Assembly (NCBI GenBank): GCA_947377705.1
Contig: CANCGU010000038.1
Span: 1 to 15,523 of the forward strand
Source of the DNA: Comamonadaceae bacterium
Lineage (GTDB): Bacteria; Pseudomonadota; Gammaproteobacteria; Burkholderiales; Burkholderiaceae
Direction: 5' to 3'
Length of the DNA stretch: 15,523 nucleotides
Position 1 is the stretch's first letter; every line of letters begins with the position of its first letter. This document shows, one piece after another, positions 1-7,762 of the stretch. Both the position numbers and the translations under genes were made by a program. The notes beneath the pieces are model-generated. The model saw only the letters and a list, made by a program, of their open reading frames with translations. It was not told where the DNA came from and did no database searches.

Positions 1-819
1 TCTTTCATTCAAACCGATGTGGCGATCAACCCTGGTAACTCTGGTGGGCCGCTCATTAATATGCGCGGTGAGGTGGTGGGTATCAACAGTCAAATCTATT
101 CACGCTCGGGTGGTTTCATGGGCATCTCGTTCGCGATTCCAATCGACGAGGCTGTGCGTGTGAGCGAACAGCTGCGTACGACGGGCAAAGTGCAACGCGG
201 TCGCTTGGGGGTGCAGATTGACCAGGTGACCAAAGAAGTCGCTGAGTCACTGGGCTTATCCAAACCGCAAGGGGCTTTGGTGCGTGGTGTGGAGCAGGGG
301 TCGCCTGCTGAAAAGGCGGGGTTGGAGCCTGGTGACATTATTTTGAAGTTCGAAGGTAAAACCATCGAAAAATCTAGCGACCTGCCACGCATGGTGGGCA
401 ACACCAAGCCCGGCACGCGCAGCACCATTCAAGTGTGGCGTCGTGGCAGCGTGAAGGACATGCACATCAGTGTCGGCGAGTTCGAGGCTGATAAGCCCGT
501 GAAGAAAGCCACGGCAGAAGAAAAGCCACAAACTGCCAGCACAGCCAAAGTCTTGGGTTTGACGGTCAGCGAACTCACTGATGTGCAGAAAAAAGAACTC
601 AAACTGCGTGGCGGTGTGCGTGTCGATGCCGTGGCTGAGCCTGCGGCTCGAGCCGGTATCCAAGAAGGTGACGTGATTTTGGCTTTGGCCAACATCGAAA
701 CGCCCAACGTGCAGACACTAGAGGCGTTGACCGCCAAGCTGGACCGCAGCAAACCCGTGAGTCTGTTGATTCGACGCGGCGAGTGGGCGCAGTACACCGT
801 CATTCGACCTGTACGGTAA
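1..819 (+). CDS. mucD: Periplasmic serine endoprotease, HtrA/DegP/MucD family (3' part only)
   Basis: The reading frame is open from the first base, so the start and the catalytic His and Asp lie outside the window. What remains is 272 residues. The GNSGG motif at fragment residues 12-16 carries the catalytic serine of trypsin-like HtrA proteases. It is followed by the end of the protease domain and two PDZ domains (roughly 65-160 and 183-270), each with a typical G-D-x-I-L stretch (GDIILKF, GDVILAL). Two PDZ domains fit the DegP/DegQ/MucD class, which degrades or refolds damaged envelope proteins in the periplasm. In betaproteobacteria this gene usually ends an rpoE-rseA-rseB-mucD operon just upstream of lepA, and its position here agrees. 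The symbol mucD rather than degP or degQ is inferred from that context. No clear terminator follows the stop. Confidence 0.9.
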   Translation, partial: SFIQTDVAINPGNSGGPLINMRGEVVGINSQIYSRSGGFMGISFAIPIDEAVRVSEQLRTTGKVQRGRLGVQIDQVTKEVAESLGLSKPQGALVRGVEQGSPAEKAGLEPGDIILKFEGKTIEKSSDLPRMVGNTKPGTRSTIQVWRRGSVKDMHISVGEFEADKPVKKATAEEKPQTASTAKVLGLTVSELTDVQKKELKLRGGVRVDAVAEPAARAGIQEGDVILALANIETPNVQTLEALTAKLDRSKPVSLLIRRGEWAQYTVIRPVR

Positions 820-884
820 ATCCCTAGGCTGAGGTCGGGAATGCAGGGGATTCGAAAAATATTTCCAGGGCCTCAAAAATACTT

Positions 885-910
885 TTTAAGTTGGTACTTG
901 CTAACTTAAA
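885..910. repeat. Inverted repeat in AT-rich intergenic DNA
   Basis: TTTAAGTT (885-892) and AACTTAAA (903-910) are perfect 8-bp arms around a 10-nt spacer. They lie in the most AT-rich part of the mucD-lepA gap. There is no T-run suited to a terminator. It could be a protein-binding site or a weak hairpin; no known element was recognised. Confidence 0.5.
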
Positions 911-959
911 TAAAGTGTTCAAGCCCTTTTTGTATAGAATTGGGGGGCTGAATGCGTTT

Positions 960-975
960 TTGCGATATATCGCAA
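960..975. promoter_or_regulatory. 16-bp perfect palindrome (candidate operator)
   Basis: TTGCGATATATCGCAA is identical to its reverse complement over all 16 bases. A related symmetric element with the same TTGCG/CGCAA ends but a 4-nt core lies at 1094-1107. The size and symmetry suit a dimeric helix-turn-helix repressor site, but no regulator is known from the window and it matches no operator consensus I recognise. Confidence 0.4.
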
Positions 976-1008
976 GCTCAAAACTCCACGATACGGGATT
1001 AGGTAACA

Positions 1009-1039
1009 GACTCCACAGGTGATCCACAGATCACCCACA
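1009..1039 (+). promoter_or_regulatory. Array of three DnaA-box-like 9-mers at 11-bp spacing
   Basis: Three 9-mers in the same orientation begin at 1009, 1020 and 1031 and all end in CCACA or CCCACA: GACTCCACA, TGATCCACA and TCACCCACA. Against the DnaA box TTATCCACA they match 6, 8 and 7 of 9 bases. Head-to-tail 9-mers separated by 2 bp is the arrangement of the low-affinity DnaA arrays in E. coli oriC. The middle box also sits in a perfect inverted repeat, GGTGATC (1018-1024) and GATCACC (1029-1035) around CACA. DnaA binding is an inference. Confidence 0.4.
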
Positions 1040-1077
1040 AGTTGTTCCAAAACCCCTTTGTCAAAATGTTAATAAGT

Positions 1078-1086
1078 TGTGGATAA
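1078..1086 (-). promoter_or_regulatory. Perfect consensus DnaA box
   Basis: TGTGGATAA on the plus strand is TTATCCACA on the minus strand, an exact match to the high-affinity DnaA box. It faces the three-box array at 1009-1039 from 39 bp away. Its function here is unknown. It could contribute to DnaA control of lepA transcription or to DnaA titration. Confidence 0.5.
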
Positions 1087-1092
1087 ATTCAT

Positions 1093-1108
1093 GTTGCGAA
1101 CCCGCAAC
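1093..1108. repeat. Inverted repeat GTTGCG-AACC-CGCAAC
   Basis: Perfect 6-bp arms surround a 4-nt core. It shares the TTGCG/CGCAA half-sites with the 16-bp palindrome at 960-975, which suggests that the two may be variants of one binding site, although their spacers differ (4 and 6 nt). Confidence 0.35.
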
Positions 1109-1155
1109 GATGCCTAGGTCGTACTTAGACCGCTGTGCAATTCGGGGTTTTTGCC

Positions 1156-1161
1156 TACAAT
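1156..1161 (+). promoter_or_regulatory. Candidate -10 box upstream of lepA
   Basis: TACAAT differs from TATAAT by one base. No good -35 is present at 16-18 bp; the nearest hexamers (CTGTGC, TGTGCA) are poor, so the promoter is tentative. If used, transcription would begin near 1168 and meet the terminator at 1202-1232. Confidence 0.35.
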
Positions 1162-1167
1162 GAACTC

Positions 1168-1232
1168 CCAACTTATGCAGTTGCCATTGCTTGTTGGTTC
1201 TGGGCGCGTCAGCACATGACGCGCCCTTTTTT
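1168..1232 (+). ncRNA. Possible short terminated RNA or lepA leader attenuator
   Basis: A candidate -10 (1156-1161) followed about 40 nt later by a strong intrinsic terminator would give an RNA of about 65 nt. Its 5' half can fold in two exclusive ways: CAACT (1169-1173) with AGTTG (1179-1183), or CCAAC (1168-1172) with GTTGG (1193-1197). Upstream mucD lies 380 bp away, so the terminator may instead end read-through from mucD. No known RNA family was recognised. The ends are inferred from the signals only. Confidence 0.3.
1202..1232 (+). terminator. Rho-independent terminator upstream of lepA
   Basis: GGGCGCGTCA (1202-1211) pairs perfectly with TGACGCGCCC (1217-1226) over 10 bp with a 5-nt loop, followed directly by six T residues (1227-1232). 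This is a textbook intrinsic terminator on the plus strand, ending 45 nt before the lepA start. Transcripts entering from the left should stop here, so lepA needs either antitermination or a promoter in the short remaining leader. Confidence 0.85.
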
Positions 1233-1247
1233 CATGCGTATGTCCCT

Positions 1248-1268
1248 TTGAATTCAATCACTTAAGTG
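1248..1268. promoter_or_regulatory. Two adjacent 10-bp palindromes in the lepA leader
   Basis: TTGAATTCAA (1248-1257) and CACTTAAGTG (1259-1268) are both perfect palindromes and are separated by one base. They fill the space between the terminator and the lepA start at 1278. They may be operator half-sites or cross-pairing RNA elements. No regulator is known, and short AT-rich palindromes can arise by chance. Confidence 0.3.
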
Positions 1269-1277
1269 CCCCCGTTG

Positions 1278-3086
1278 ATGAACAACATCAGAAACTTTTC
1301 AATCATTGCCCACATCGATCACGGCAAATCTACGCTGGCAGATCGTTTGATTCAGCGTTGCGGAGGACTGGAAGAGCGCGACATGTCTGCGCAAGTTCTC
1401 GACTCGATGGACATCGAGAAAGAGCGTGGGATAACTATCAAAGCGCAGACCGCTGCACTGCAATACAAAGCGAAAGACGGTCAGATTTACAACCTGAATT
1501 TGATCGACACACCGGGTCACGTTGACTTCTCATACGAAGTGTCGCGTTCACTCTCTGCATGTGAAGGTGCCTTGTTGGTTGTGGATGCCTCGCAAGGTGT
1601 GGAAGCGCAAACCGTTGCCAACTGTTACACCGCACTCGACCTCGGTGTGGAAGTGGTGCCCGTGCTCAACAAAATGGATTTGCCCAACGCAGATCCAGAG
1701 AACGCCAAAGCAGAAATTGAAGACGTCATTGGCATTGATGCCACGGACGCGATTCCTTGCTCAGCCAAAACTGGTTTGGGCATTGATGAAATCTTAGAAG
1801 CCGTGGTGGCCAAAATTCCACCACCCCAAGGCAACAAAGACGCACCCTTGCGTGCCATGATCATTGACAGCTGGTTTGACAGCTATGTGGGTGTGGTCAT
1901 GTTGGTGCGCTTGGTCGATGGCCGCTTGGGTAAAGGCGAGCGTTTCAAGATGATGGCCACAGAGGCCGTCTACAACGCCGACAACCTCGGGGTATTCACA
2001 CCTGCCAACGAGCCACGTCAGTCGCTCGAAGCGGGCCAAGTGGGCTACATCATTGCGGGCATCAAAGAGCTGCAAGCCGCCAAGGTGGGTGACACCATCA
2101 CCTTAGAGAAGAAGCTACCCAATAACTTAGGCCCTGCTGAACAAGCCTTGCCCGGCTTTAAAGAAATTCAGCCACAGGTGTTCGCGGGTTTGTACCCGAC
2201 AGAGGCCAACCAATACGATGGCCTGCGTGACGCGCTGGAAAAGCTCAAGCTCAACGATGCCTCGTTGCAATACGAGCCCGAAGTGTCGCAAGCGCTGGGC
2301 TTTGGTTTCCGTTGCGGCTTCCTCGGACTTTTGCACATGGAAATCGTGCAAGAGCGCCTAGAGCGTGAGTTTGACCAAGACCTGATCACCACCGCGCCCA
2401 GCGTGGTCTACCAGGTGGTCATGCCTGGCGACGAGGTGGTGATGGTTGAAAACCCATCCAAGATGCCCGACCAAGGCAAGCTGCACGAAATTCGAGAACC
2501 CATCGTCACTGTGCACCTGTACATGCCGCAAGACTACGTAGGCGCCGTGATGACGCTGGCCAACCAAAAGCGTGGCGTGCAAATGAACATGGCCTACCAC
2601 GGTCGCCAAGTGATGCTCACGTACGAAATGCCTTTGGGCGAAATCGTGCTCGACTTCTTTGACAAACTCAAATCCGTCTCACGCGGCTATGCCTCGATGG
2701 ACTATGAGTTCAAAGAGTACCGCGCCTCTGACGTGGTGAAGGTCGACATCTTGCTCAACGGCGAGAAGGTCGATGCCTTGTCCATCATCGTGCACCGCTC
2801 ACAGTCGCAATACCGTGGCCGTGCCGTGGTGGCCAAGATGCGCGAGATCATCAGCCGTCAGATGTATGACGTGGCGATTCAAGCCGCCATTGGCGCCAAC
2901 ATCATTGCGCGCGAAACCATCAAGGCCTTGCGTAAGAACGTGCTGGCAAAATGCTATGGCGGCGACATCAGCCGCAAACGCAAGCTGCTGGAGAAGCAAA
3001 AAGCAGGTAAGAAGCGCATGAAGCAAATTGGCTCGGTGGAAGTTCCGCAAGAGGCCTTCTTGGCCATTTTGCAAGTGGAGGATTAA
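1278..3086 (+). CDS. lepA: Elongation factor 4 (LepA), translational GTPase
   Basis: LepA binds ribosomes and hydrolyses GTP; it has been linked to back-translocation and to 30S subunit biogenesis. The 602 residues align end to end from memory with E. coli LepA (599 residues). G1 is AHIDHGKST (11-19), G3 DTPGH (77-81), G4 NKMD (131-134) and G5 SAK (162-164). The C-terminal LepA-specific domain ends in the conserved stretch [16 protein letters not shown] followed by [12 protein letters not shown] 1278 was chosen because [14 protein letters not shown] matches the family N-terminus. A GTG at 1266 would add four residues and would lie in a palindrome. No clear Shine-Dalgarno is visible. It is the first gene of a long operon, and its TAA overlaps the lepB ATG by one base. 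Confidence 0.97.
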   Translation: MNNIRNFSIIAHIDHGKSTLADRLIQRCGGLEERDMSAQVLDSMDIEKERGITIKAQTAALQYKAKDGQIYNLNLIDTPGHVDFSYEVSRSLSACEGALLVVDASQGVEAQTVANCYTALDLGVEVVPVLNKMDLPNADPENAKAEIEDVIGIDATDAIPCSAKTGLGIDEILEAVVAKIPPPQGNKDAPLRAMIIDSWFDSYVGVVMLVRLVDGRLGKGERFKMMATEAVYNADNLGVFTPANEPRQSLEAGQVGYIIAGIKELQAAKVGDTITLEKKLPNNLGPAEQALPGFKEIQPQVFAGLYPTEANQYDGLRDALEKLKLNDASLQYEPEVSQALGFGFRCGFLGLLHMEIVQERLEREFDQDLITTAPSVVYQVVMPGDEVVMVENPSKMPDQGKLHEIREPIVTVHLYMPQDYVGAVMTLANQKRGVQMNMAYHGRQVMLTYEMPLGEIVLDFFDKLKSVSRGYASMDYEFKEYRASDVVKVDILLNGEKVDALSIIVHRSQSQYRGRAVVAKMREIISRQMYDVAIQAAIGANIIARETIKALRKNVLAKCYGGDISRKRKLLEKQKAGKKRMKQIGSVEVPQEAFLAILQVED

Positions 3087-4081
3087 TGGCTACGTTGACC
3101 GCATTCGTGCTGGCCGCCTTTGTAGGCTACGCTGGTTTTTGGTATGTGGGCATGATTGAAGGCAACTTTGCCTTGCTCATGTTCATGGCCACCGTGGTGA
3201 CCGGTATTTACTGGTTGGCCGAGCAGTTCTATTTCTTGCCGCAGCGCAAAGCAGCGGCTGAACAGCTGCAAGCCCAAGCCGACAAACGCACGGCGGAGTT
3301 GCATGCCCAAGGCATCACCCAAACCGACGTGAACGTGACACAAGCCAAAGAGCGTCTGTACATGCAGCCTTGGTGGCTGGATTGGACAGCGGGTTTGTTC
3401 CCCGTCATCGCCGTGGTGTTTGTGCTGCGCTCCTTTTTGTTTGAGCCCTTCAAAATTCCATCCGGTTCGATGATTCCCACCTTGCTGGTGGGCGATTTGA
3501 TTTTGGTCAACAAATACCACTACGGCGTGCGTTTGCCCGTGCTGAATCTCAAGCTGACCGACGGCAATCCTGTGCAACGTGGTGACGTGATGGTGTTCCG
3601 CTACCCACCCAAGCCCAGCTTGGACTACATCAAGCGTGTGGTCGGTGTGCCGGGTGATGAGGTGGCGTACTTGAACAAGCAGCTCACCATCAATGGCCAA
3701 GCTGTCAGCAAAGAAGTCCGTGCCGATTTTTTTGAAGAAGACAGCATGCGCTACATCTCACAGTTTGAAGAAAAGCTGCCTCTGGGTACCAAACCTGCTG
3801 AGATGACAGGCGTGCGCTCGCACAACTTGTTGAATGACAAAGACCGCCCCTCTTTCGTGCCGGGTGCGGATGACTTCGTCTTCAAAGAAAACTGCCACTA
3901 CACCGTCGAAGGTGTGACCTGCAAAGTACCCGCTGGCCACTACTTCATGATGGGTGACAACCGCGACAACTCACTCGACTCGCGCTACTGGGGCTTTGTG
4001 CCAGAGAAAAACATTGTGGGCAAAGCCTTCTTTGTTTGGATGAACTTTGGCAGCCTCTCGCGCATCGGCGCATTTCAATGA
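3086..4081 (+). CDS. lepB: Signal peptidase I
   Basis: This inner-membrane peptidase removes signal peptides from exported proteins on the periplasmic side. It has 331 residues, close to E. coli LepB (324). Hydrophobic segments lie at about 2-23, 28-46 and 101-118. The catalytic serine is Ser128 in IPSGSMIPTL and the general base is Lys183 in DYIKRVVGVPGD. The conserved box MGDNRDNSLDSRYWGF lies at 289-303. A charged Ala/Gln/Lys-rich stretch (53-90) forms the cytoplasmic loop. A GGAGG at 3077-3081 precedes the ATG, which overlaps the lepA stop (TAATG); the stop overlaps the rnc ATG (ATGA). Translation of the three genes is therefore probably coupled. The lepA-lepB pairing is conserved across proteobacteria. 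Confidence 0.97.
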   Translation: MATLTAFVLAAFVGYAGFWYVGMIEGNFALLMFMATVVTGIYWLAEQFYFLPQRKAAAEQLQAQADKRTAELHAQGITQTDVNVTQAKERLYMQPWWLDWTAGLFPVIAVVFVLRSFLFEPFKIPSGSMIPTLLVGDLILVNKYHYGVRLPVLNLKLTDGNPVQRGDVMVFRYPPKPSLDYIKRVVGVPGDEVAYLNKQLTINGQAVSKEVRADFFEEDSMRYISQFEEKLPLGTKPAEMTGVRSHNLLNDKDRPSFVPGADDFVFKENCHYTVEGVTCKVPAGHYFMMGDNRDNSLDSRYWGFVPEKNIVGKAFFVWMNFGSLSRIGAFQ

Positions 4082-4797
4082 CCTCACGCGCACGTCCAGC
4101 CCGCCCAAGCCTGTCTCAACAACAAATCCTTGAGACGCTTCAAGAGCGCTTGGCGTACACCTTTCAAAACCCGGCGTTACTCACGCAGGCCTTGACGCAC
4201 CGCAGTTTCAGCTCGGACCATTACGAACGCTTGGAGTTCTTGGGCGACTCGGTGCTCAATTTGGCTGTGGCCAATATGCTTTACAAGCAGCTAGGTACCT
4301 TGCCCGAAGGCGATCTATCCCGCGTGCGCGCCAACTTGGTCAAACAAGACACGCTGCACCACTTGGCGGTGGAGCTGGGCTTCTCTGGCATTTTGCGTTT
4401 GGGTGAGGGCGAAATGAACTCAGGCGGCCAAAAGCGCCCGTCCATCTTGGCCGATGCCCTAGAAGCTGTGCTTGGCGCGGTCTACCTCGACGCAGGCTAT
4501 GTGACTGCAGATGCTTTGGTGCAACGCATTTTTGCCAAAGTGGAAATCAACCCTGACATGCAAGCGGTTGGCAAAGACGCCAAAACCGAATTGCAAGAAT
4601 GGCTGCAAGCACGTAAGTTCAAACTGCCCATCTACCGAGTGGTGGGCACCTTGGGTGCGGCGCACAAACAAACCTTTGACGTGGAATGTGAAGTTCCAGA
4701 ACTGGCCCGCTGCGAGCGTGGCATTGGCGGCTCGCGCCGCGCAGGAGAGCAAGCCGCCGCAGCAGCCATGCTCCAAGTGATTAAAGAGCTCAAATAA
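4078..4797 (+). CDS. rnc: Ribonuclease III
   Basis: RNase III cleaves double-stranded RNA, processing the rRNA precursor and controlling some mRNAs. The ATG at 4078 overlaps the lepB stop and gives 239 residues; E. coli has 226. The signature [11 protein letters not shown] is at 50-60, with metal-binding acidic residues Glu53 and Asp57. The second acidic pair is Asp126 and Glu129 in [11 protein letters not shown] double-stranded RNA-binding domain fills roughly 165-235, beginning [11 protein letters not shown] and ending with a helix around [11 protein letters not shown]. An upstream in-frame start at 4036 would extend 14 residues into lepB and is not favoured. The TAA overlaps the era ATG by one base. 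Adjacency to era is conserved in most proteobacteria, and both proteins act in 16S rRNA maturation. Confidence 0.96.
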   Translation: MTSRARPARPSLSQQQILETLQERLAYTFQNPALLTQALTHRSFSSDHYERLEFLGDSVLNLAVANMLYKQLGTLPEGDLSRVRANLVKQDTLHHLAVELGFSGILRLGEGEMNSGGQKRPSILADALEAVLGAVYLDAGYVTADALVQRIFAKVEINPDMQAVGKDAKTELQEWLQARKFKLPIYRVVGTLGAAHKQTFDVECEVPELARCERGIGGSRRAGEQAAAAAMLQVIKELK

Positions 4798-5804
4798 TGG
4801 CGACCCCTCCCAACAAAGAACAAACCTTGCAAGACATCGATGCCATGCTGGCTGCCAGCAAAGGCAACCGTGTCGTGGCCAGCCAAGCCGTGGTGGCGCC
4901 AGCTGAGCAACGCTGTGGCTTGATCGCTATCGTGGGCAAGCCCAACGTGGGCAAGTCCACCTTGCTCAATGCCTTGGTTGGTCAAAAAATCAGCATCACC
5001 TCACGCAAGGCGCAAACCACGCGCCATCGCATCACGGGCATGCACACGCAAGGCGCCGCGCAATTTGTGTTTGTGGACACGCCCGGTTTTCAAACCATTC
5101 ACGGCAATGCCTTGAACAAATCACTCAACAAAGCCGTGCAAGGCGCGGTGGGCGATGTGGACTTGGTGCTGTTGGTGGTGGAGGCTGGCAGCTTCACATC
5201 GGCCGACGAAAAAGTGTTGTCGCTGTTGGCCAAGGGCATTCCCACCATCCTGATCGCCAACAAGCTCGACTCGATGAAAAACCGTGCCGACATCATGCTG
5301 TGGTTGCAGTCTATGCAAGAGCGTCACCCCTTTGCCGAGATCGTGCCTATGTCGGCCAAGAACGACAAAGACGTGCAACGTCTCTTGGGCATTTGCGAGA
5401 AATACTTGCCTGAACAAGCATGGATGTACGCCGCTGATGAGCTGACCGACCGCAGCGAAAAATTCATGGCGGCTGAAATGGTGCGCGAAAAATTGTTCCG
5501 CTTAACCGGCGATGAGCTGCCCTATACCTCGACCGTCATCATCGATAAGTTCGAAGAAGAAAAAGGCAAAACCAAAGGCGTCAAACGCTTGGTGCGTATT
5601 GCAGCCACCATCGTGGTGGAGCGCGATGGCCACAAAGCCATGGTCATTGGTGACAAAGGCGAGCGCTTGAAGCGCATGGGCATGGAAGCGCGTACCGAAC
5701 TCGAAAAACTCTACGACGCCAAAGTGTTCTTAGAGCTGTGGGTCAAAGTGCGCTCGGGTTGGGCCGACGACGCAGCGCGGGTGCGTAGCTTTGGCTACGA
5801 GTAA
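4797..5804 (+). CDS. era: GTPase Era, 30S ribosomal subunit assembly factor
   Basis: Era binds the 3' end of 16S rRNA and couples GTP hydrolysis to small-subunit maturation. G1 is GKPNVGKST (47-55), the G2 region is around QTTRHR (73-78), G3 is DTPG (94-97), G4 is NKLD (155-158) and G5 is SAK (186-188). The C-terminal KH domain contains [13 protein letters not shown] and ends in [14 protein letters not shown]. At 335 residues it is about 34 longer than E. coli Era. The extra length is an N-terminal arm of about 32 residues, Ala- and charge-rich, before the G domain. An internal start at Met17 cannot be excluded, but the ATG at 4797 overlaps the rnc stop in the manner of this operon. Confidence 0.96.
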   Translation: MATPPNKEQTLQDIDAMLAASKGNRVVASQAVVAPAEQRCGLIAIVGKPNVGKSTLLNALVGQKISITSRKAQTTRHRITGMHTQGAAQFVFVDTPGFQTIHGNALNKSLNKAVQGAVGDVDLVLLVVEAGSFTSADEKVLSLLAKGIPTILIANKLDSMKNRADIMLWLQSMQERHPFAEIVPMSAKNDKDVQRLLGICEKYLPEQAWMYAADELTDRSEKFMAAEMVREKLFRLTGDELPYTSTVIIDKFEEEKGKTKGVKRLVRIAATIVVERDGHKAMVIGDKGERLKRMGMEARTELEKLYDAKVFLELWVKVRSGWADDAARVRSFGYE

Positions 5805-5820
5805 GTCCAGCACGTTCACG

Positions 5821-6588
5821 ATGTCGCGGGGCATTCCCCGCATCCAGGACGAGCCTGCGTTCGTGGTGCACCGCTACGACTGGAGTGAATCCAGCCTGAT
5901 TTTGGAAACCTTCACCCGCCACTTTGGTCGGGTGGCTTTGGTGGCCAAGGGCGCCAAAAAGCCCACCTCTAACTTTCGTCCTGTGCTCTTGCCCTTGCAG
6001 CCGCTGTATGTCAGCTACTCGGGTGATGCCGAAATTCGCACGCTGAAGGGCGCCGAGTGGGTGGGGGGCCACATCATGCCCACAGGCGAGGCCTTGCTGT
6101 CGGGCTACTACATCAATGAGTTGTTGTTGCGCTTGCTGGCGCGTGATGACCCACATCCTTCTCTGTTTGACTTGTACCGCCAAGTGGTGCAAGTGTTGGC
6201 CTCGGACCATGAGGGCACGATTGCTCCCGCGCTGCGCGCCTTTGAGCTACTGCTGTTGCGCGACATTGGCTTCTTGTCCGAACTCAACGCCCAAACCCTC
6301 ACGCTTGAGGCCTTGCAGCCTGACGCCTTGTATGTGCTGGTGGCCGAAGGCGGCCTGCGCGCCTATAACGCGCAAGACCGCGCAGGCCTTGCGGGCGATG
6401 TGTGGCTGCAACTGCACGACAGCTTAGCCACCGAAGCGCCATTCACTGCCACGCTGCGTTTGTGTGCCGAGATGCCCCCCGAGCAACGCAACGCCTTGCA
6501 GGGCCAGTTACGGGCCTTGCTGCACTACCATTGCGGGGTCAAAACACTGCGCACTCGGCAGATGATGATTGATCTGCAATCTCTTTGA
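5821..6588 (+). CDS. recO: DNA repair protein RecO
   Basis: RecO helps load RecA onto SSB-coated single-stranded DNA together with RecR in the RecFOR gap-repair pathway. From ATG 5821 the protein has 255 residues (E. coli 242). The N-terminal OB fold is recognisable by [21 protein letters not shown] and [13 protein letters not shown]; the conserved [10 protein letters not shown] begins the helical C-terminal domain. The few cysteines do not form a zinc-binding set such as the one in Deinococcus RecO. The start is uncertain. A TTG at 5791 overlapping the end of era would add ten residues (frame ATSKSSTFT), and neither start has a strong ribosome binding site. The gene lies 16 nt after era, as in many proteobacteria. 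Confidence 0.93.
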   Translation: MSRGIPRIQDEPAFVVHRYDWSESSLILETFTRHFGRVALVAKGAKKPTSNFRPVLLPLQPLYVSYSGDAEIRTLKGAEWVGGHIMPTGEALLSGYYINELLLRLLARDDPHPSLFDLYRQVVQVLASDHEGTIAPALRAFELLLLRDIGFLSELNAQTLTLEALQPDALYVLVAEGGLRAYNAQDRAGLAGDVWLQLHDSLATEAPFTATLRLCAEMPPEQRNALQGQLRALLHYHCGVKTLRTRQMMIDLQSL

Positions 6589-6596
6589 TTTACTCA

Positions 6597-7343
6597 ATGT
6601 CTGAACACACAAAAACCGCGCTGTCGGTCAACCTCAACAAAGTGGCCTTGGTGCGCAACACGCGCCATTTGGGAATTCCCAGCGTCACGCGCGCGGCCAC
6701 CTTGTGCTTGGAGGCCGGTGCTGCGGGCATCACCGTGCACCCAAGGCCTGACGCCCGCCACATTCGCACGCAAGACGTGCATGACTTGGCCGCTTTGCTC
6801 AAAGCGTGGCCCGACCGCGAGTTCAACATCGAAGGCAACCCGTTTCACAACCTGATGGACTTTGTGCGCGAGGTGCGCCCCCATCAAGTGACCTTTGTGC
6901 CCGACAGCGAAGGCCAATTCACCAGCGACCACGGTTGGACATTCCCACAAGACGCCGAGCGCTTGAAACCTCTCATCGCCGAAGCCAAAGCGCTAGGTGT
7001 TCGTGTGAGCTTGTTCATGGACCCTACTCCTGAAGCCATGGCCGCAGCCAAAGCAGTCGGTGCTGATCGCGTGGAGCTGTACACCGAGACTTATGCCTCT
7101 GCCTACGGCACACCGAAACAAACCGAAGTGTTGGCCGCATTCAAAGCCACGGCCGAAGCCGCCCTCAAGGCGGGCCTTGGTATCAATGCCGGCCACGATC
7201 TGAACCGCGACAACCTGCACACCTTTCTCACCACCGTGCCTGGCGTGCAAGAGGTGTCCATCGGTCACGCTCTGATTGCCGACGCACTAGAGCTGGGCTA
7301 CACCGACACCATCCGCGCGTACAACGCGTGCCTGCCTGCATGA
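6597..7343 (+). CDS. pdxJ: Pyridoxine 5'-phosphate synthase
   Basis: PdxJ condenses 1-deoxyxylulose 5-phosphate with 3-amino-2-oxopropyl phosphate to give pyridoxine 5'-phosphate, the last ring-forming step of the DXP-dependent vitamin B6 pathway. The 248-residue TIM barrel keeps His48 ([12 protein letters not shown]), Glu79 (FNIEGN), His200 (INAGHD) and His224 (SIGHALI), matching the catalytic and phosphate-binding positions of E. coli PdxJ. The first strand reads [11 protein letters not shown] where E. coli has VNIDHIATLRN, and there is a DHGWTF segment at 111-116; both suggest a different subgroup of the family. ATG 6597 lies 8 nt after recO; a TTG at 6585 overlapping recO is less likely. 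The stop overlaps the acpS start (ATGA). Confidence 0.95.
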   Translation: MSEHTKTALSVNLNKVALVRNTRHLGIPSVTRAATLCLEAGAAGITVHPRPDARHIRTQDVHDLAALLKAWPDREFNIEGNPFHNLMDFVREVRPHQVTFVPDSEGQFTSDHGWTFPQDAERLKPLIAEAKALGVRVSLFMDPTPEAMAAAKAVGADRVELYTETYASAYGTPKQTEVLAAFKATAEAALKAGLGINAGHDLNRDNLHTFLTTVPGVQEVSIGHALIADALELGYTDTIRAYNACLPA

Positions 7344-7759
7344 TTTACGGCATCGGCACCGACATTTGTGACATTCGGCGCATCCGTGCGTCCTTAGAAA
7401 AGCACGGCGAACGCTTTGCGAAAAAAGTGCTGAGCGACAACGAGCTCAACACCTACCGCGTCCGCAGCGCACGTTGGCCCGAACGCGGTGTGCGCTATGT
7501 GGCTACGCGCTTCTCGGCCAAAGAGGCGTTCAGCAAAGCCATTGGGTTGGGCATGCGCATGCCCATGACCTGGCGTTTGTGCGAAGTGGCCAAGCTCGCC
7601 AGCGGCCAGCCCACCCTGGTGTTGCATGGCGTGCTCAAAGACTGGTTTGAAGCCAAAGGCCTGAGCGCCCACGTCAGCGTGAGCGATGAATCGGACTACG
7701 CCACCAGCTATGTGGTGGTGGAACACAAGGCCGATCCAACGGCAAATACAAAGCACTGA
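7340..7759 (+). CDS. acpS: Holo-[acyl-carrier-protein] synthase
   Basis: AcpS transfers 4'-phosphopantetheine from coenzyme A to a serine of acyl carrier protein, activating it for fatty acid synthesis. The protein has 139 residues, slightly longer than E. coli AcpS (126). The magnesium-binding Asp8 lies in GIGTDI (4-9), and Glu62 lies in the signature [13 protein letters not shown] (57-69). The C-terminal HVSVSDE stretch (111-117) is also typical. The ATG overlaps the pdxJ stop by four bases (ATGA). A start four codons upstream inside pdxJ gives an atypical N-terminus and was not used. The pdxJ-acpS pair is conserved in proteobacteria. The C-terminal tail (about 130-139) is polar and probably disordered. 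Confidence 0.95.
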   Translation: MIYGIGTDICDIRRIRASLEKHGERFAKKVLSDNELNTYRVRSARWPERGVRYVATRFSAKEAFSKAIGLGMRMPMTWRLCEVAKLASGQPTLVLHGVLKDWFEAKGLSAHVSVSDESDYATSYVVVEHKADPTANTKH

Positions 7760-7762
7760 TTT

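Noticed and set aside
824..1027. A 67-codon minus-strand open frame in the mucD-lepA gap
   Set aside because: Product has no recognisable features and covers the repeats and DnaA-box-like sites, which better explain the region.
820..1265. A chromosomal replication origin
   Set aside because: DnaA boxes and AT-rich DNA are present, but dnaA, dnaN, gyrB, parAB and rpmH are absent. Too few strong boxes were seen to claim an origin rather than a regulatory site.
3083..3700. A 205-codon minus-strand open frame opposite lepB
   Set aside because: Antisense shadow of lepB, with a His/Gln-rich product and no ribosome binding site or family match.
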